Shown here: positions 26,399-38,574 of the stretch, piece after piece
How the letters are laid out: every line of letters begins with the position of its first letter
Position numbering within the stretch: position 1 is the stretch's first letter
Origin: Psychrobacter arenosus
GTDB lineage: Bacteria > Pseudomonadota > Gammaproteobacteria > Pseudomonadales > Moraxellaceae
Direction: 5' to 3'
Assembly: GCF_904848165.1 (NCBI RefSeq)
Contig: NZ_LR884459.1
Coordinates: 1,984,001-2,048,000 of the forward strand
DNA: 64,000 nucleotides
Position numbers and translations under genes: made by a program
The notes under the pieces: model-generated
The model's input: the letters and a program-made list of their open reading frames with translations, nothing else
Told to the model about the DNA's origin: nothing
The model's database searches: none

Positions 26399-27586
26399 AT
26401 GACGACGACACCGCAAGATAAATCAAAGACCGCCTCTAGAACAGAGCATAAAAAACCTGCTGCAAAAAAAGCCTATAGCGATAAGCCAAACCGCTCAGGT
26501 GCGGCTAATAATCCAACAGGCAAGCCTACTACTAAACCCAATACTAAACCTAGTAATCAGGCGAGCAAAAAGCCACAATCGCGCGCTTATTCTGCAGAGG
26601 CGCATGCTGCTAAAGCTAAATCAGCAGGTAACGCTAAGCCACAACCGACTTCTAGCTTGCACCCGCGCAATCCGCATCAAGGCCGCTATGACTTTGAAGT
26701 CTTAACCAAAGCTTTTCCAGAGTTGGCGAAATATACTATTACTAACCCTAATGGTGAGCCTACGGTCAATTTCTCAGATGCCAAATCAGTAATGACGCTA
26801 AACAAAGCACTACTTGCGCATCATTATGGGGTCAAGCTTTGGGAGCTGCCTGAAGGGTATTTGTGCCCCCCTATCCCTGGTCGTGCCGACTATATCCATC
26901 AAGTTGCCGACTTACTGAAAGATCAGCCTGCCTTAAATAGTAATGACGTGCCGGCATCCGGTCAGCGTGTGCATGTCTTAGATATTGGCGTGGGCGCGAG
27001 TTGTATCTATCCTATTATCGGCTCACAAAGTTACGGCTGGCGCTTTACCGGCACCGATATTGATCCGGTCTCTGTGAATACGGCCAAAGCTATTTGCCAA
27101 GCCAACCCTAACCTTAAAAATCTAATTAAAATCAAACTGCAAGAAGACCCTAAAGCCATTTTCACCGGTATCATTGGTCCTGAAGATTACTTTGATCTTA
27201 CCGTTTGCAACCCCCCTTTCCACGCCTCTCTTGACGAAGCCATGGAAGCCAATGCGCTAAAAGAAACCAAACTGGCGAAAAACCGGTTGCGCCGTGGCCA
27301 AGCGGTAGCCCCTGCTCCTAAAAACAACTTGAACTTTGGCGGTCAGCAGTCAGAGCTGTGGACCAAAGGCGGCGAAGTGGCTTTTATTACTAAGATGATT
27401 AAAGAGAGTAAAAAGTATGCCGGTCAAGTTGGTTGGTTTACCACTCTTATCTCGAAGTCTGAAAACTTAAAGCCATTGATTGAACAAGCGGAAAGAATAG
27501 GGGCGCGTAAAGTGACTGTGTTGAATATGAAACATGGGCAAAAAATGACCCGTATTCTAGCGTGGCGTTTTGCGCTCAAGCAGTAG
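26399..27586 (+). CDS. rlmF: 23S rRNA (adenine(1618)-N6)-methyltransferase
   Basis: A 395-residue SAM-dependent rRNA methyltransferase of the RlmF/YbiN family. A basic, Lys/Asn/Pro-rich disordered extension covers residues 1-90 and is probably RNA-binding. The catalytic domain begins at [13 protein letters not shown], a family signature. The SAM loop is [13 protein letters not shown], and the N6-adenine motif IV is NPPFHAS (the NPPF type). [24 protein letters not shown] and the C-terminal [15 protein letters not shown] are also RlmF-like. The length exceeds the E. coli enzyme mainly through the N-terminal tail. Confidence 0.95.
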   Translation: MTTTPQDKSKTASRTEHKKPAAKKAYSDKPNRSGAANNPTGKPTTKPNTKPSNQASKKPQSRAYSAEAHAAKAKSAGNAKPQPTSSLHPRNPHQGRYDFEVLTKAFPELAKYTITNPNGEPTVNFSDAKSVMTLNKALLAHHYGVKLWELPEGYLCPPIPGRADYIHQVADLLKDQPALNSNDVPASGQRVHVLDIGVGASCIYPIIGSQSYGWRFTGTDIDPVSVNTAKAICQANPNLKNLIKIKLQEDPKAIFTGIIGPEDYFDLTVCNPPFHASLDEAMEANALKETKLAKNRLRRGQAVAPAPKNNLNFGGQQSELWTKGGEVAFITKMIKESKKYAGQVGWFTTLISKSENLKPLIEQAERIGARKVTVLNMKHGQKMTRILAWRFALKQ

Positions 27587-27655
27587 TGAGGTAACCTTAT
27601 AGCGATCTCTGCTTCGCTAGTCGCGTCACCAAAATAATGACGCTATACAGTGCCC

Positions 27656-27694
27656 ATAAAAAAGCCACCTACGTTCGCGCAGGTGGCTTTTGTA
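27656..27694 (+). terminator. terminator after rlmF
   Basis: AAAAAAGCCACCT, loop ACGTTCGCGC, AGGTGGCTTTTGT: a strong stem with A and T tails between convergent rlmF and mntP. It probably serves both. Confidence 0.85.
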
Positions 27695-27731
27695 CATTTA
27701 AAGACGCTTTATATTCTATGTGCTATCGTTG

Positions 27732-28319
27732 TTACAGCACCATTTTAATCCCAATAGCCATCAGCACGAGCCCACCCAATATCTCCGCTTTTTCTTCTAG
27801 CCAAGTCCCCGACTGGCGACCCAGATAAACCCCAAAAAAGCCAAACCCAGCCGTCACCACTGCGATAATTAGACACGCTAACCAAGCATTTACAGGGAGC
27901 AGATTTAAGGTAAAACCGGCAGCCATCGCATCGATACTGGTCGCAATCGCTAACGATAGCATGACTCGCTGGCTGACTATCTCTCTAGGGCTAGCGTTGT
28001 TCTCTTCAGCTGCATGGTCGATAAGCTTGTCGCGATCTTCCGGTTTTAGCGCTTCATAGAGCATTTTTGCGCCTAAACCTACGAGGATAATAGCGCCAAT
28101 CCACGGCGCTGCCGAAGCCAACCAACCGAGCATCACGGCGCCAAGTAGATAACCAATTAACGGCATCACACCCTGCGCAATCCCGAAATATAATGCCGCT
28201 AATACGGCCAACCTAAAGGTATAGCGAGTCTGTGTAGCCCCTAGTTTCGCCCCCAACCCTATCGATACCGCAAACGCATCCATCGCCAAAGCAATGGCTA
28301 AAAATATCACTTCTATCAT
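27732..28319 (-). CDS. mntP: Manganese efflux pump MntP
   Basis: A 195-residue inner-membrane exporter with six helices in two repeats. Signature motifs are [19 protein letters not shown] near the N-terminus and [19 protein letters not shown] in the second repeat, each carrying the conserved Asp in a helix. A charged cytoplasmic loop ([17 protein letters not shown]) separates the halves. No yybP-ykoY riboswitch is evident: the 5' region is only about 40 bases to the next element (a parS-like site). Assignment is firm by motif and length. Confidence 0.93.
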   Translation of the reverse strand: MIEVIFLAIALAMDAFAVSIGLGAKLGATQTRYTFRLAVLAALYFGIAQGVMPLIGYLLGAVMLGWLASAAPWIGAIILVGLGAKMLYEALKPEDRDKLIDHAAEENNASPREIVSQRVMLSLAIATSIDAMAAGFTLNLLPVNAWLACLIIAVVTAGFGFFGVYLGRQSGTWLEEKAEILGGLVLMAIGIKMVL

Positions 28320-28359
28320 GCAACTATTGCTCGCTATCTGTTATAAAGATTATAAATAA

Positions 28360-28375
28360 AGTTTCACGTGAAACA
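28360..28375. other. parS-like centromere site 2
   Basis: AGTTTCACGTGAAACA, 15 of 16 matches to the parS consensus. It lies in the gap between mntP and gyrB and abuts the gyrB terminator. Confidence 0.88.
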
Positions 28376-28412
28376 AAAACACCGCCTTAATTTATAAGAC
28401 GGTGTTTTTAGG
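28375..28412 (-). terminator. terminator of gyrB
   Basis: AAAAACACCGCCTTA and TAAGACGGTGTTTTT form a stem with one mismatch, usable in both directions. It follows the gyrB stop at 28436 on the minus strand. Confidence 0.82.
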
Positions 28413-28435
28413 TATTAATATCATTGAAGCCACTG

Positions 28436-31693
<3,258 letters not shown>

Positions 31694-32959
31694 TTAAATG
31701 GGTGCGGATATCACCCCTTGTTTCACGTGAAACAATTTAAAGCCTGGCCAATACTGTTGCAGCAAAGGCAAGATATCTTCGGTTAAACTGGTAATAAAAA
31801 CTTGGCATTTTAAAGCCGCTAATGTTGATAATAAGATTTGAATCGCAGCCTCATCGAGCTCAGCGGTGACATCATCAAGCAAGACAATTGGGGTAAAACC
31901 GGTAATATCCGCTGTACTATCCGCTTCTATATCTTTGGCTGCTACTGTGCCCCCTACTTCGCTTTGCTCCATAGCAAAAGACCCAGTAGTCGATGCTAAC
32001 GGGTCCTTCTCTACTACCAACCCACTAGCGGCTGACAGTCCGTTATCCGCTAGCAATAGGGGTAATTGCGATAGTTTTAGCGCCGTAATCAATAATTTTT
32101 TTTCACCCCGCGAGAGGACATTTGCCGCCTGCTCTTTTAAGGTAGACGTTTCTTTAGTAGCGGTTTGTGAGCGCCAATGCACCTGAATATCGGCACGGTG
32201 GCTGCCTATACGGGTAAAACCCTGCTGTAAATCTTGCGTTAAACGTTCGGCCAATTGCTCATCTAAGGGAGTATCGGCATCGTAGCCTGCCATATAGCTT
32301 AGCGAAATCTTACCCGCATAACGCGGCAATAAAGCAGCAACGCAGCGCTCAAAGTAAGGCTGCCAGTCGTTAAAAACTTGCTGCCGATAATAATGGATAA
32401 GCGCCGCATGATTGGCCAAGCCCTTATCCCAAGCGCTGAGCTCTTGGCGTTGATTGTTAGACAACTGCCGACTTTGTTTCAACAGTTTATTGCGCTGTTT
32501 TAGCAGGCGTTGATAGGCTAACCATTGCGGATGAAAGCCAGGTTTCATATGAAACGCCAACCAATCTAGCAATTGTCGACGACTGGCACTGCCCTGCTCA
32601 AGCATATCCATCGATGAGGGATCAATCAATAGCGTTGGCAGCTGTTGGGTCAGCGGACTTTGCGTATAAACGGTGTTTTGATTGAGCCGTAGCATAGTAG
32701 TAGCGTCGAGCTGTTTTTGAATGGCTAGGGTGGTCGCATCAGTGAGAGCAGCATGAACCGTGACTGCGGCTTGATGGTGTTGAATATAGCGTTTGGGCTG
32801 ATGGTGGCGAAAGCTTTTACCGCGCGATAATAGAAATACAGCTTCGAGCAAAGAGGTTTTACCACTGCCGTTAGCGCCAATGAAAACGTTGCAGTCGGCC
32901 ACTTTTAAGTCAGCACGAGTGATATTGCGCAGATGGGTCACTTGCAGGCGGTCAATCAT
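31694..32959 (-). CDS. recF: DNA replication and repair protein RecF
   Basis: SMC-like ATPase that helps load RecA at single-strand gaps. Walker A is IGANGSGKTSLLEAV near residues 28-42. LLSRGKSFRHHQPKRYI follows. The ABC signature is in NVLSRGEKKLLITALKLSQLPLLL, and Walker B is PIVLLDDVTAELDE. The protein has 421 residues against a usual 360 or so. The excess is a Ser/Ala-rich insert of about 45 residues between the signature helix and Walker B (residues about 308-352). The C-terminus LFHVKQGVISAPI encodes a perfect parS site. It follows dnaN on the same strand after about 200 bases. Confidence 0.96.
   Translation of the reverse strand: MIDRLQVTHLRNITRADLKVADCNVFIGANGSGKTSLLEAVFLLSRGKSFRHHQPKRYIQHHQAAVTVHAALTDATTLAIQKQLDATTMLRLNQNTVYTQSPLTQQLPTLLIDPSSMDMLEQGSASRRQLLDWLAFHMKPGFHPQWLAYQRLLKQRNKLLKQSRQLSNNQRQELSAWDKGLANHAALIHYYRQQVFNDWQPYFERCVAALLPRYAGKISLSYMAGYDADTPLDEQLAERLTQDLQQGFTRIGSHRADIQVHWRSQTATKETSTLKEQAANVLSRGEKKLLITALKLSQLPLLLADNGLSAASGLVVEKDPLASTTGSFAMEQSEVGGTVAAKDIEADSTADITGFTPIVLLDDVTAELDEAAIQILLSTLAALKCQVFITSLTEDILPLLQQYWPGFKLFHVKQGVISAPI
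31719..31734. other. parS-like centromere site 3 (perfect)
   Basis: TGTTTCACGTGAAACA, 16 of 16. It lies inside the last codons of recF, where it is read as FHVKQ. Confidence 0.93.
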
Positions 32960-33162
32960 AGCAGCTCTCTATCCTACGGTTTTCATATGGTTTATAACTT
33001 TTAATGACGCTTAATGACTTTGTGTGGCGCTTTATAACATTTTATAAAAAGGACGCCCCTATAACCGATGTGCGGCTGTAGGAGCGTTACTTTTATTTAT
33101 TGCGGCTAGCAGCACTCTAGCACTGGCTCAATTCTTGTGACCGTTGCTACAAAGTCTACTGA

Positions 33163-34338
33163 CTAGATACGCATCGGCATAATGACGTATTGATGCAGCT
33201 CATCACCCAACTGATTAACCAATACCGAAGCGTTAGCTTGGCTCATATGCAACTGCACATCACCCTGCACGACATCCAACACATCTTGCAAATAGGCGGC
33301 GTTAAACGACAGTTCGATAGGGTCGCCATTATATTTTACTTGTAAGTTTTCTACCGCTTCATCTTGCTCCGCGTTATTAGCGCGTATTTCCACGTTACCA
33401 TCTGCCGCGAAGTTAAACACCACACTGCGCGACTTCTCATTGCTCAAAATTGAAACGCGGCGCAGCACTTCGGTCATTTTTTCTCGGTTAACGAGAGCTA
33501 GCTTATCGCTACTGTTAGGGATAACGCGGCGGTAATCGGGAAACTTACCATCGATCAAACGGGCAGTGAAAGTAATCACTAAGCTATCACTAATTTGTCC
33601 GGTACTGTCGACATCACCAAACGGCATACTGACTTGCAAAAACTCGCGACCAAAGCTTAGGGTCAGCATATTGTCTTGTTCGGACAGCATTTTAGCGAGC
33701 TCTGTAGACAGCCGCTCCAACTCGATGACCGCCTTACGAGGTAAAATCGCTTGCATATTCACTTCGTCACCGACGTTGACCGCAGCTCTAGCTAAAGCTA
33801 ATCGGTGACCATCGGTAGCGACAGTGGTCAATTGTCGCTGCCCTACTTCAAATAGCATGCCCGTCAGATAATAGCGTACATCTTGAATCGCCATGGCAAA
33901 CAAGGTCTTATGCATCAAATCTGAGAGTTTATGACGGCTTAGAGTCAGCGGAGTGATATGCTCAGGGTTGCCTAATGTGGGATAGTCTTTTGCCGGTAGC
34001 GTGCCCAAAGTAAAGCGACTTTTGCCACTGGTCAATAAACAACGGCCATTGTCTTGCGCTGCTAATTGAATTACGGATTGAGCAGGTAGTAATTTACAGA
34101 TATCTTTTAGCTTTATCGCTGGTAACGTGGTGCTGCCCGGCTCAATACAAGCACCGGCAGGTAGTTTTAACGTGGCCATTAACTCTACTTCTAAATCTGA
34201 AGCGGTCAACACCAACAGTTCCTGGCTCACTTCAAGACGAATATTACCCAATATCACCATGTTATGACGCTTATCAGCGGCTTTGGCAATCAGGTTAATG
34301 GCTTTTAGTAATAACTCACGATTAATCGTTAGCTGCAT
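33163..34338 (-). CDS. dnaN: DNA polymerase III beta sliding clamp
   Basis: Ring-shaped processivity clamp for the replicative polymerase; 391 residues in three similar domains. Typical features are the N-terminal MQLTINRELLLKAINLIAKA, TDGHRLALARA in the middle domain, and the C-terminal HQYVIMPMRI, which carries the family's closing PM(R/K) residues. It is slightly longer than the E. coli clamp (366) through extra loops in domain 2. It sits in the conserved dnaA-dnaN-recF order with a 494-base gap back to dnaA that contains DnaA boxes. Confidence 0.98.
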   Translation of the reverse strand: MQLTINRELLLKAINLIAKAADKRHNMVILGNIRLEVSQELLVLTASDLEVELMATLKLPAGACIEPGSTTLPAIKLKDICKLLPAQSVIQLAAQDNGRCLLTSGKSRFTLGTLPAKDYPTLGNPEHITPLTLSRHKLSDLMHKTLFAMAIQDVRYYLTGMLFEVGQRQLTTVATDGHRLALARAAVNVGDEVNMQAILPRKAVIELERLSTELAKMLSEQDNMLTLSFGREFLQVSMPFGDVDSTGQISDSLVITFTARLIDGKFPDYRRVIPNSSDKLALVNREKMTEVLRRVSILSNEKSRSVVFNFAADGNVEIRANNAEQDEAVENLQVKYNGDPIELSFNAAYLQDVLDVVQGDVQLHMSQANASVLVNQLGDELHQYVIMPMRI

Positions 34339-34832
34339 AGTAAATACTCTTGTCTCAAGTGTTTAAAAAGGGCGCTTTGTCGTTATGGCATTACATACAA
34401 TGTTTTAGGCAAGTTAAGCCAAGTCTATAGCCTAGCGAAAGGCACAAGCTTAAACCAATAATAGACTTAATTGCTTACTGTTTTATGAGTCTGGTCGCCT
34501 GCGTAAGCGTGTACACGGCCGTCTTATTATAAAATATAACGGGTAAAAAGTTACCCACAACCCCAACCAGTATAAACCATATCGATAACAGATAATATAC
34601 AGGCGGTAAAGCCTGTGGTTGTAAGGTTTTAGGTTAAACAAGGGTAGATGGTATCAAAGTTATCCACAACCTATTTTAACTTATCCCCAAGGAGTTAATC
34701 TCTTTATGCCGACCCCTGCTAAAAACCCTAGGGAAATGACCCAGAATTTTACCGAGTTGCCTGAGTTGCCTAAGCTGTAAGTCGACTAAGACCTTTGCTC
34801 CGAGCTTAGTTTTTTCACTAGGTCCGGTAGGT
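34339..34832. other. dnaA-dnaN intergenic region with DnaA boxes
   Basis: No gene. It carries a perfect DnaA box TTATCCACA at 34660-34668 and TTATCCCCA at 34681-34689. Degenerate copies lie near 34551 (GTTACCCACAAC). With the cluster upstream of dnaA this resembles a bipartite origin with boxes on both sides of dnaA. The dnaN promoter must also lie here. Confidence 0.65.
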
Positions 34833-36297
34833 TTACCCGGCCTGTAGCATCATCGCCAGCGATTTATAGTCTTTATCCAAGATTGGATCCTCTGTTCTTA
34901 GTTGAGCAATCTTATCGCAAGCATGCATCACGGTCGTATGATCGCGACCACCAAACGATTGACCAATATCAGGAAAACTATCGCCTGTAAGCTCTCGAGC
35001 CAACGACATAGCGATTTGGCGCGGTCTGGCAATACTGCGGGTGCGTTTTTTGCCCATCAAATCTTTGACCGACACATCATAGAACTCAGCGACCACCTTG
35101 CGGATATTGTCCATGTTGACGGCTTGCACCCGCATCGCCACGATGTCTTTTAACGCGTATTGCACCATCTCTAGCGTAATAGGCGCTCCGGTCAAGTTGG
35201 CATTAGCGACGACTTGATTTAGTGCCCCTTCCAATCGCCGCACGTTTGAGACCACATTTTGCGCAATGAATAACGCGCACTCTTTAGGCAAATCGATCCC
35301 CAATAAGGTCGCCTTCTTTTGCAAGATTTGCATGCGGGTATCAATTTCTGGCGGCTCAATAGGAACGGATAAGCCCCAAGAGAAACGCGAGCGAAAGCGC
35401 TCATCAAACTCAGTTAATTGTGACGGATGACGATCAGATGCCAAAATGATTTGTTTATCGCCAGTAGTAAAATCTGCAAATAAAGATAAAAATTCATTAC
35501 TGCTTTTTACTTTACCTGCTAATACATGAATATCATCAACAATTAATAAATCTACTTTTTTAATTTTTTTCTTAAATTCTTCTATTTTATTATTTCTTAA
35601 AGAATAAAACTAATTGATTAATAAAATTTTTCAGAAGTGAAATAATAAAACTTCTATTTTGTTTTAAATATCTATGCGCCACAGAATGCATTAAATGAGT
35701 TTTACCCAAACCCGATGGGCCATAAATAAACAAAGGGTTATGACGGTTTTGCGATTGACGCTTGGTTAATTCATAACAGGCTTTGTAAGCTAAGTTATTG
35801 GTTTTACCCGTAACGAAAGTATCAAAGGTGAAATCGGCATTCAGATAACTAAGGGACTTAGCATCTGCTGACGATATCTGACCACTGGCGGTAGGGTCTA
35901 CCCCAGCCGCCATAGTGCTGGTCGGCGATGTTGAGCTAGCGTAGGTGCTAGTAGGCGCACTGGTGTGCATCTCATTGGCAAAGGTGTTATTGGTAGTATC
36001 AGCAAACGGAGAATCTGCTTGCGCTTCTGACTCTGCGCTGGCCGAGCTCACATTGTCTACTCGTACAATGACCTGTTTTATTTGCTCAGCACTGTGCTTG
36101 ATGACCAACTGCTCGATAGCTTGCAAATGATTTTTTTGCACATAATCGACAAAATAATTATTGGGCGCGCGGATGATAAAAGTCTCCCCATCAACTTGCG
36201 CAGATAAGGGCCTTAACCACATCGTGAACACAGTGGGCTTGACTTGATATTTTAAATCATCAAGACACTTGTCCCATAGCAACGCTGCTTCCATCAT
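34833..36297 (-). pseudogene. dnaA: Chromosomal replication initiator DnaA, frameshifted as given
   Basis: Two frames make up one dnaA. The N-terminal part (to 35590) has domain I (EAALLWDKCLDDLKYQVKPT), a Ser/Thr-rich linker, and the AAA+ Walker A (FIYGPSGLGKTHLMHSVAHRYL). The C-terminal part has Walker B (VDLLIVDDIHVLAG, readable upstream of 35444), ASDRHPSQL, and the domain IV box-binding helix (SFGGRDHTTVMHACDKI). Between 35590 and 35690 the frame is lost. Reading all frames, YFTSEKF, INQLV and YSLRNNKIEEF appear in turn, implying about three single-base indels in A/T runs; the net shift is +1. The defect lies in a very AT-rich patch (about 35465-35675). DnaA is essential, so sequence error or an unusual rescue is likelier than true loss. 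Start: ATG 36297 (GTG 36306 or ATG 36294 possible). Confidence 0.9.
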
Positions 36298-36598
36298 GCC
36301 ACTCACTCTACCCTATAATTTTATTGGTTAATCAATTTAGATGCGCTGACACGCTAGCGCGTTTTAGCAAGTTTTGGACCGTCAGCCTGGTGCTTATCTA
36401 CCGCAGGACAATGCCAGTAAAATATTCTTACTACTCAGTAAAGTCCCTACCCTGTTAGGCCACTTTGCTGTGCACAAATGACAGCGCATAGCGACGTCTA
36501 AGGGTTACCGCGAAGGTGTATTGGCGGTCCTAAATTTGCACACTGCTAGGAGAGGGGGCAATGTAACACATTTTGCCTGTGGATAAAAACCTTATTTT

Positions 36599-36634
36599 TT
36601 GGGGATAACTTTGGGGATAACTTTGGGGATAACT
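36599..36634. repeat. three 12-bp tandem repeats in oriC
   Basis: TTGGGGATAACT repeated exactly three times. Each contains the reverse complement of TTATCCCCA, a DnaA-box variant, giving boxes on one face of the helix at 12-base spacing. Confidence 0.9.
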
Positions 36635-37335
36635 TTAAAACTCGACTTATCCCTATATTACCCACAGGCTATCCACAGAGTTATCCATAGCGCAAATCAC
36701 TGTTAAATAAAGGTAATATTGACTTATCCCCAGATTATTAACTCCCTAACAATAACAAGAAATACTATTAATTAGTTATTATAGGGTCAGTACTCTTCTG
36801 TGGATAACTCTAGAAATTTAATCAATATTTCTTCGATTACGATTAAGGTTTTAGCTGATAAAACGGTTAGACAACAGGAGCTTGTAACCTTACCTCACTA
36901 CTCATCCTTAGATTAATAACAGAGATAATACTTATACTACTCAGCACAGCTAGGTTTATAAGAATCCATGTAATTGGTTAGCAAAGGAACGCAGTTTGGA
37001 CTTCGCTGCTATAGCTATGATCCACTCTAAAACGCAGCTCTAAAGTCTATACTTGTAAATATAGATTACTAGTAATCACATCATTAACAGCAGCATGAAT
37101 AACGTTAGGCGTCTCTTGGTCACTTATTTATCAAACAGAGATATCTTTAAAAATATAGTCGCACTTAGCAAAAATTTATCGCAGTTATAGCTCTCCCCTC
37201 CCCTAGCGCCATAACAAAAAAATAAGCTCACAAGGGCGCTATTTTAGAGTTAGCAAACGCTATTAACGGCATTGAAAAAGTATATAATTCACACCCTAAC
37301 CCTACAGTTGACTTGGGTTAATAGTTAATAATTTA

Positions 37336-37364
37336 TTGACCGAAGAAAAACACGGTGTTATAAT
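37336..37364 (+). promoter_or_regulatory. sigma-70 promoter of rpmH
   Basis: TTGACC (37336-37341), 17 bases, TATAAT (37359-37364), 46 bases before the rpmH start. Near-consensus elements, as expected for a ribosomal-protein gene. Confidence 0.85.
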
Positions 37365-37410
37365 TTCGCGTTATTACAATTTTTCAGTTAACTGTTCACA
37401 TAGGTGAGTT

Positions 37411-37545
37411 ATGAAACGTACTTTCCAACCCAGCGTTATCAAGCGCAAACGCACACATGGTTTCCGTGCTCGCATGGCTACTAAAAAAGGCCGTCAAGTA
37501 CTAGCTCGTCGCCGCGCCAAAGGTCGTCATCGCCTAACGGTATAG
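37411..37545 (+). CDS. rpmH: 50S ribosomal protein L34
   Basis: A 44-residue, very basic ribosomal protein. The sequence starts [19 protein letters not shown] and ends [12 protein letters not shown], the textbook L34 pattern. It is too short to appear among longer reading frames. Ribosome site TAGGTGAGTT precedes the ATG, with a strong promoter upstream and a terminator-like hairpin downstream. It is the first gene of the rpmH-rnpA-yidD-yidC block to the right of oriC. Confidence 0.98.
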   Translation: MKRTFQPSVIKRKRTHGFRARMATKKGRQVLARRRAKGRHRLTV

Positions 37546-37585
37546 CCCGAGTCTAATGCAGTGCAGCTCAATGGTTGCCTCATTA

Positions 37586-37614
37586 TTGAAACGCCTTTCG
37601 GGGCGTTTTTTTAT
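37586..37614 (+). terminator. terminator/attenuator after rpmH
   Basis: AAACGCC, loop TTTCG, GGCGTTTTTTTA. A typical stem plus T run between rpmH and rnpA, allowing unequal expression of the two. Confidence 0.85.
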
Positions 37615-37768
37615 GGCTGTTATTTGTATATTTGAGCGGTTTTTTCGCTCGTCATGCTCCGCAGCCGCAGTGAATTATGTTAATTTATAGTGGCTCATAC
37701 GTAGTTGCTCGCCCCTCCTCTCCCCTGTTTGTTTCCCTTTTTTCCTATTATTGATAAAGATACTGCCA

Positions 37769-38152
37769 ATGACCTTGATCTCCGTGCCCGCTGATATGTC
37801 TACCACCCCGACTACAATAGGAGCAGTTTCGCTGCCAGAATTAGCGGCTTATAAATTTACTAAAGCGCAGCGCTTGCTGACACCAACGGCCTATCGTCTA
37901 GTATTTGATGGGACAGAACGCAAGTTGCATCAAGCCCATTTAATGGCTTTTATTCGTAGTAATGAGGAATCCCAAGCTCGTATTGGCATGGCTATTACCA
38001 AAAAGAAAGTGCCTACAGCGGTAGAAAGAAATAGAGTTAAGCGACATATTAGAGAGCAATTTCGTCATTGTGCTGCGCAATTGAAATCTTATGATATCGT
38101 TTTCATTGTTAAAAAACCGATTAATGATTTAGATAATAAAGAAATTAATTAA
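37769..38152 (+). CDS. rnpA: Ribonuclease P protein component
   Basis: Protein subunit of RNase P, which matures tRNA 5' ends. From the ATG at 37769 it has 127 residues (a TTG at 37751 is possible). Family features are FTKAQRLLTPTAYRLVFDG, RIGMAITKKKVPTAVERNRVKRHIREQFR (the RNR motif) and YDIVFIVKKPI. The 3' end falls in an AT-rich patch. The stop follows GAAATTAATTAATGAG, which looks like a four-base TAAT duplication. Without it the frame would continue NEIMLSLKNK, so the C-terminus may be artificially shortened. It is seven bases from yidD. Confidence 0.92.
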   Translation: MTLISVPADMSTTPTTIGAVSLPELAAYKFTKAQRLLTPTAYRLVFDGTERKLHQAHLMAFIRSNEESQARIGMAITKKKVPTAVERNRVKRHIREQFRHCAAQLKSYDIVFIVKKPINDLDNKEIN

Positions 38153-38159
38153 TGAGATA

Positions 38160-38574
38160 ATGCTATCTTTAAAAAATAAAAAAATAATAAATGAAATATT
38201 TAAAATACATTTAATAAATTTTCTATTTATTTTGATAGGTATTTCAGGCTATCAGTTATTTATAAGCCCTATTACCTGCCCGCTGTCGTTATTATCCGAC
38301 CTGCTCAGAATATGGCCGACAAGCCTTAGCTTGGCATGGTCCTTGGCAGGGCGGTCGGCTGACCTTTGCTAGAATTTGCAGCTGCCATCCTTGGGGCGGA
38401 CATGGTATTGATTTTGTCCCCGTTCCGTTATATCGCTATACCTTTATTGCTATCACTAATGCCAGCCAGTTGCCACTAGCCTATCAGCGCTATATTTTTA
38501 TAGACCACACTAGCTACCCTGCATTTTTAAATTATTTACTTGGGGGCAAGGATAAGGTCACACCTGCTGCCTAG
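38160..38574 (+). pseudogene. yidD: Membrane protein insertion efficiency factor YidD, frameshifted as given
   Basis: The N-terminal frame reads to GYQLFISPIT. The rest of the family sequence continues in another frame: PARCRYYPTCSEYGRQAL, then RICSCHPWGGHGIDFVP, and on to KDKVTPAA with TAG at 38572. The expected ATTACCCCTGCC is ATTACCTGCC here (near 38270-38280), consistent with two C bases missing from a run of four. The conserved YidD cysteines and the CHPWGGHG box are intact in the restored reading. YidD helps insert membrane proteins and is conserved between rnpA and yidC. It is usually dispensable, so a real mutation is possible, but a neighbouring cluster of similar defects suggests sequence error. 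Confidence 0.85.

Larger units (their letters stand above)
36298..37410. other. oriC region
   Basis: About 1.1 kb between divergent dnaA and rpmH with no gene. It carries perfect DnaA boxes TGTGGATAA at 36578-36586 and 36799-36807. There are three tandem copies of TTGGGGATAACT at 36599-36634. Near-boxes are CTATCCACA (36669), TTATCCATA (36681) and TTATCCCCA (36724). The AT-rich stretch at about 36737-36780 could be the unwinding element. Position, box density and gene context make this the likely chromosomal origin. Confidence 0.88.

Noticed and set aside
32541..32556. GGTTTCATATGAAACG in recF resembling parS
   Set aside because: The central CACGTG is CATATG; only 12 of 16 positions match, and it is explained by the protein coding.
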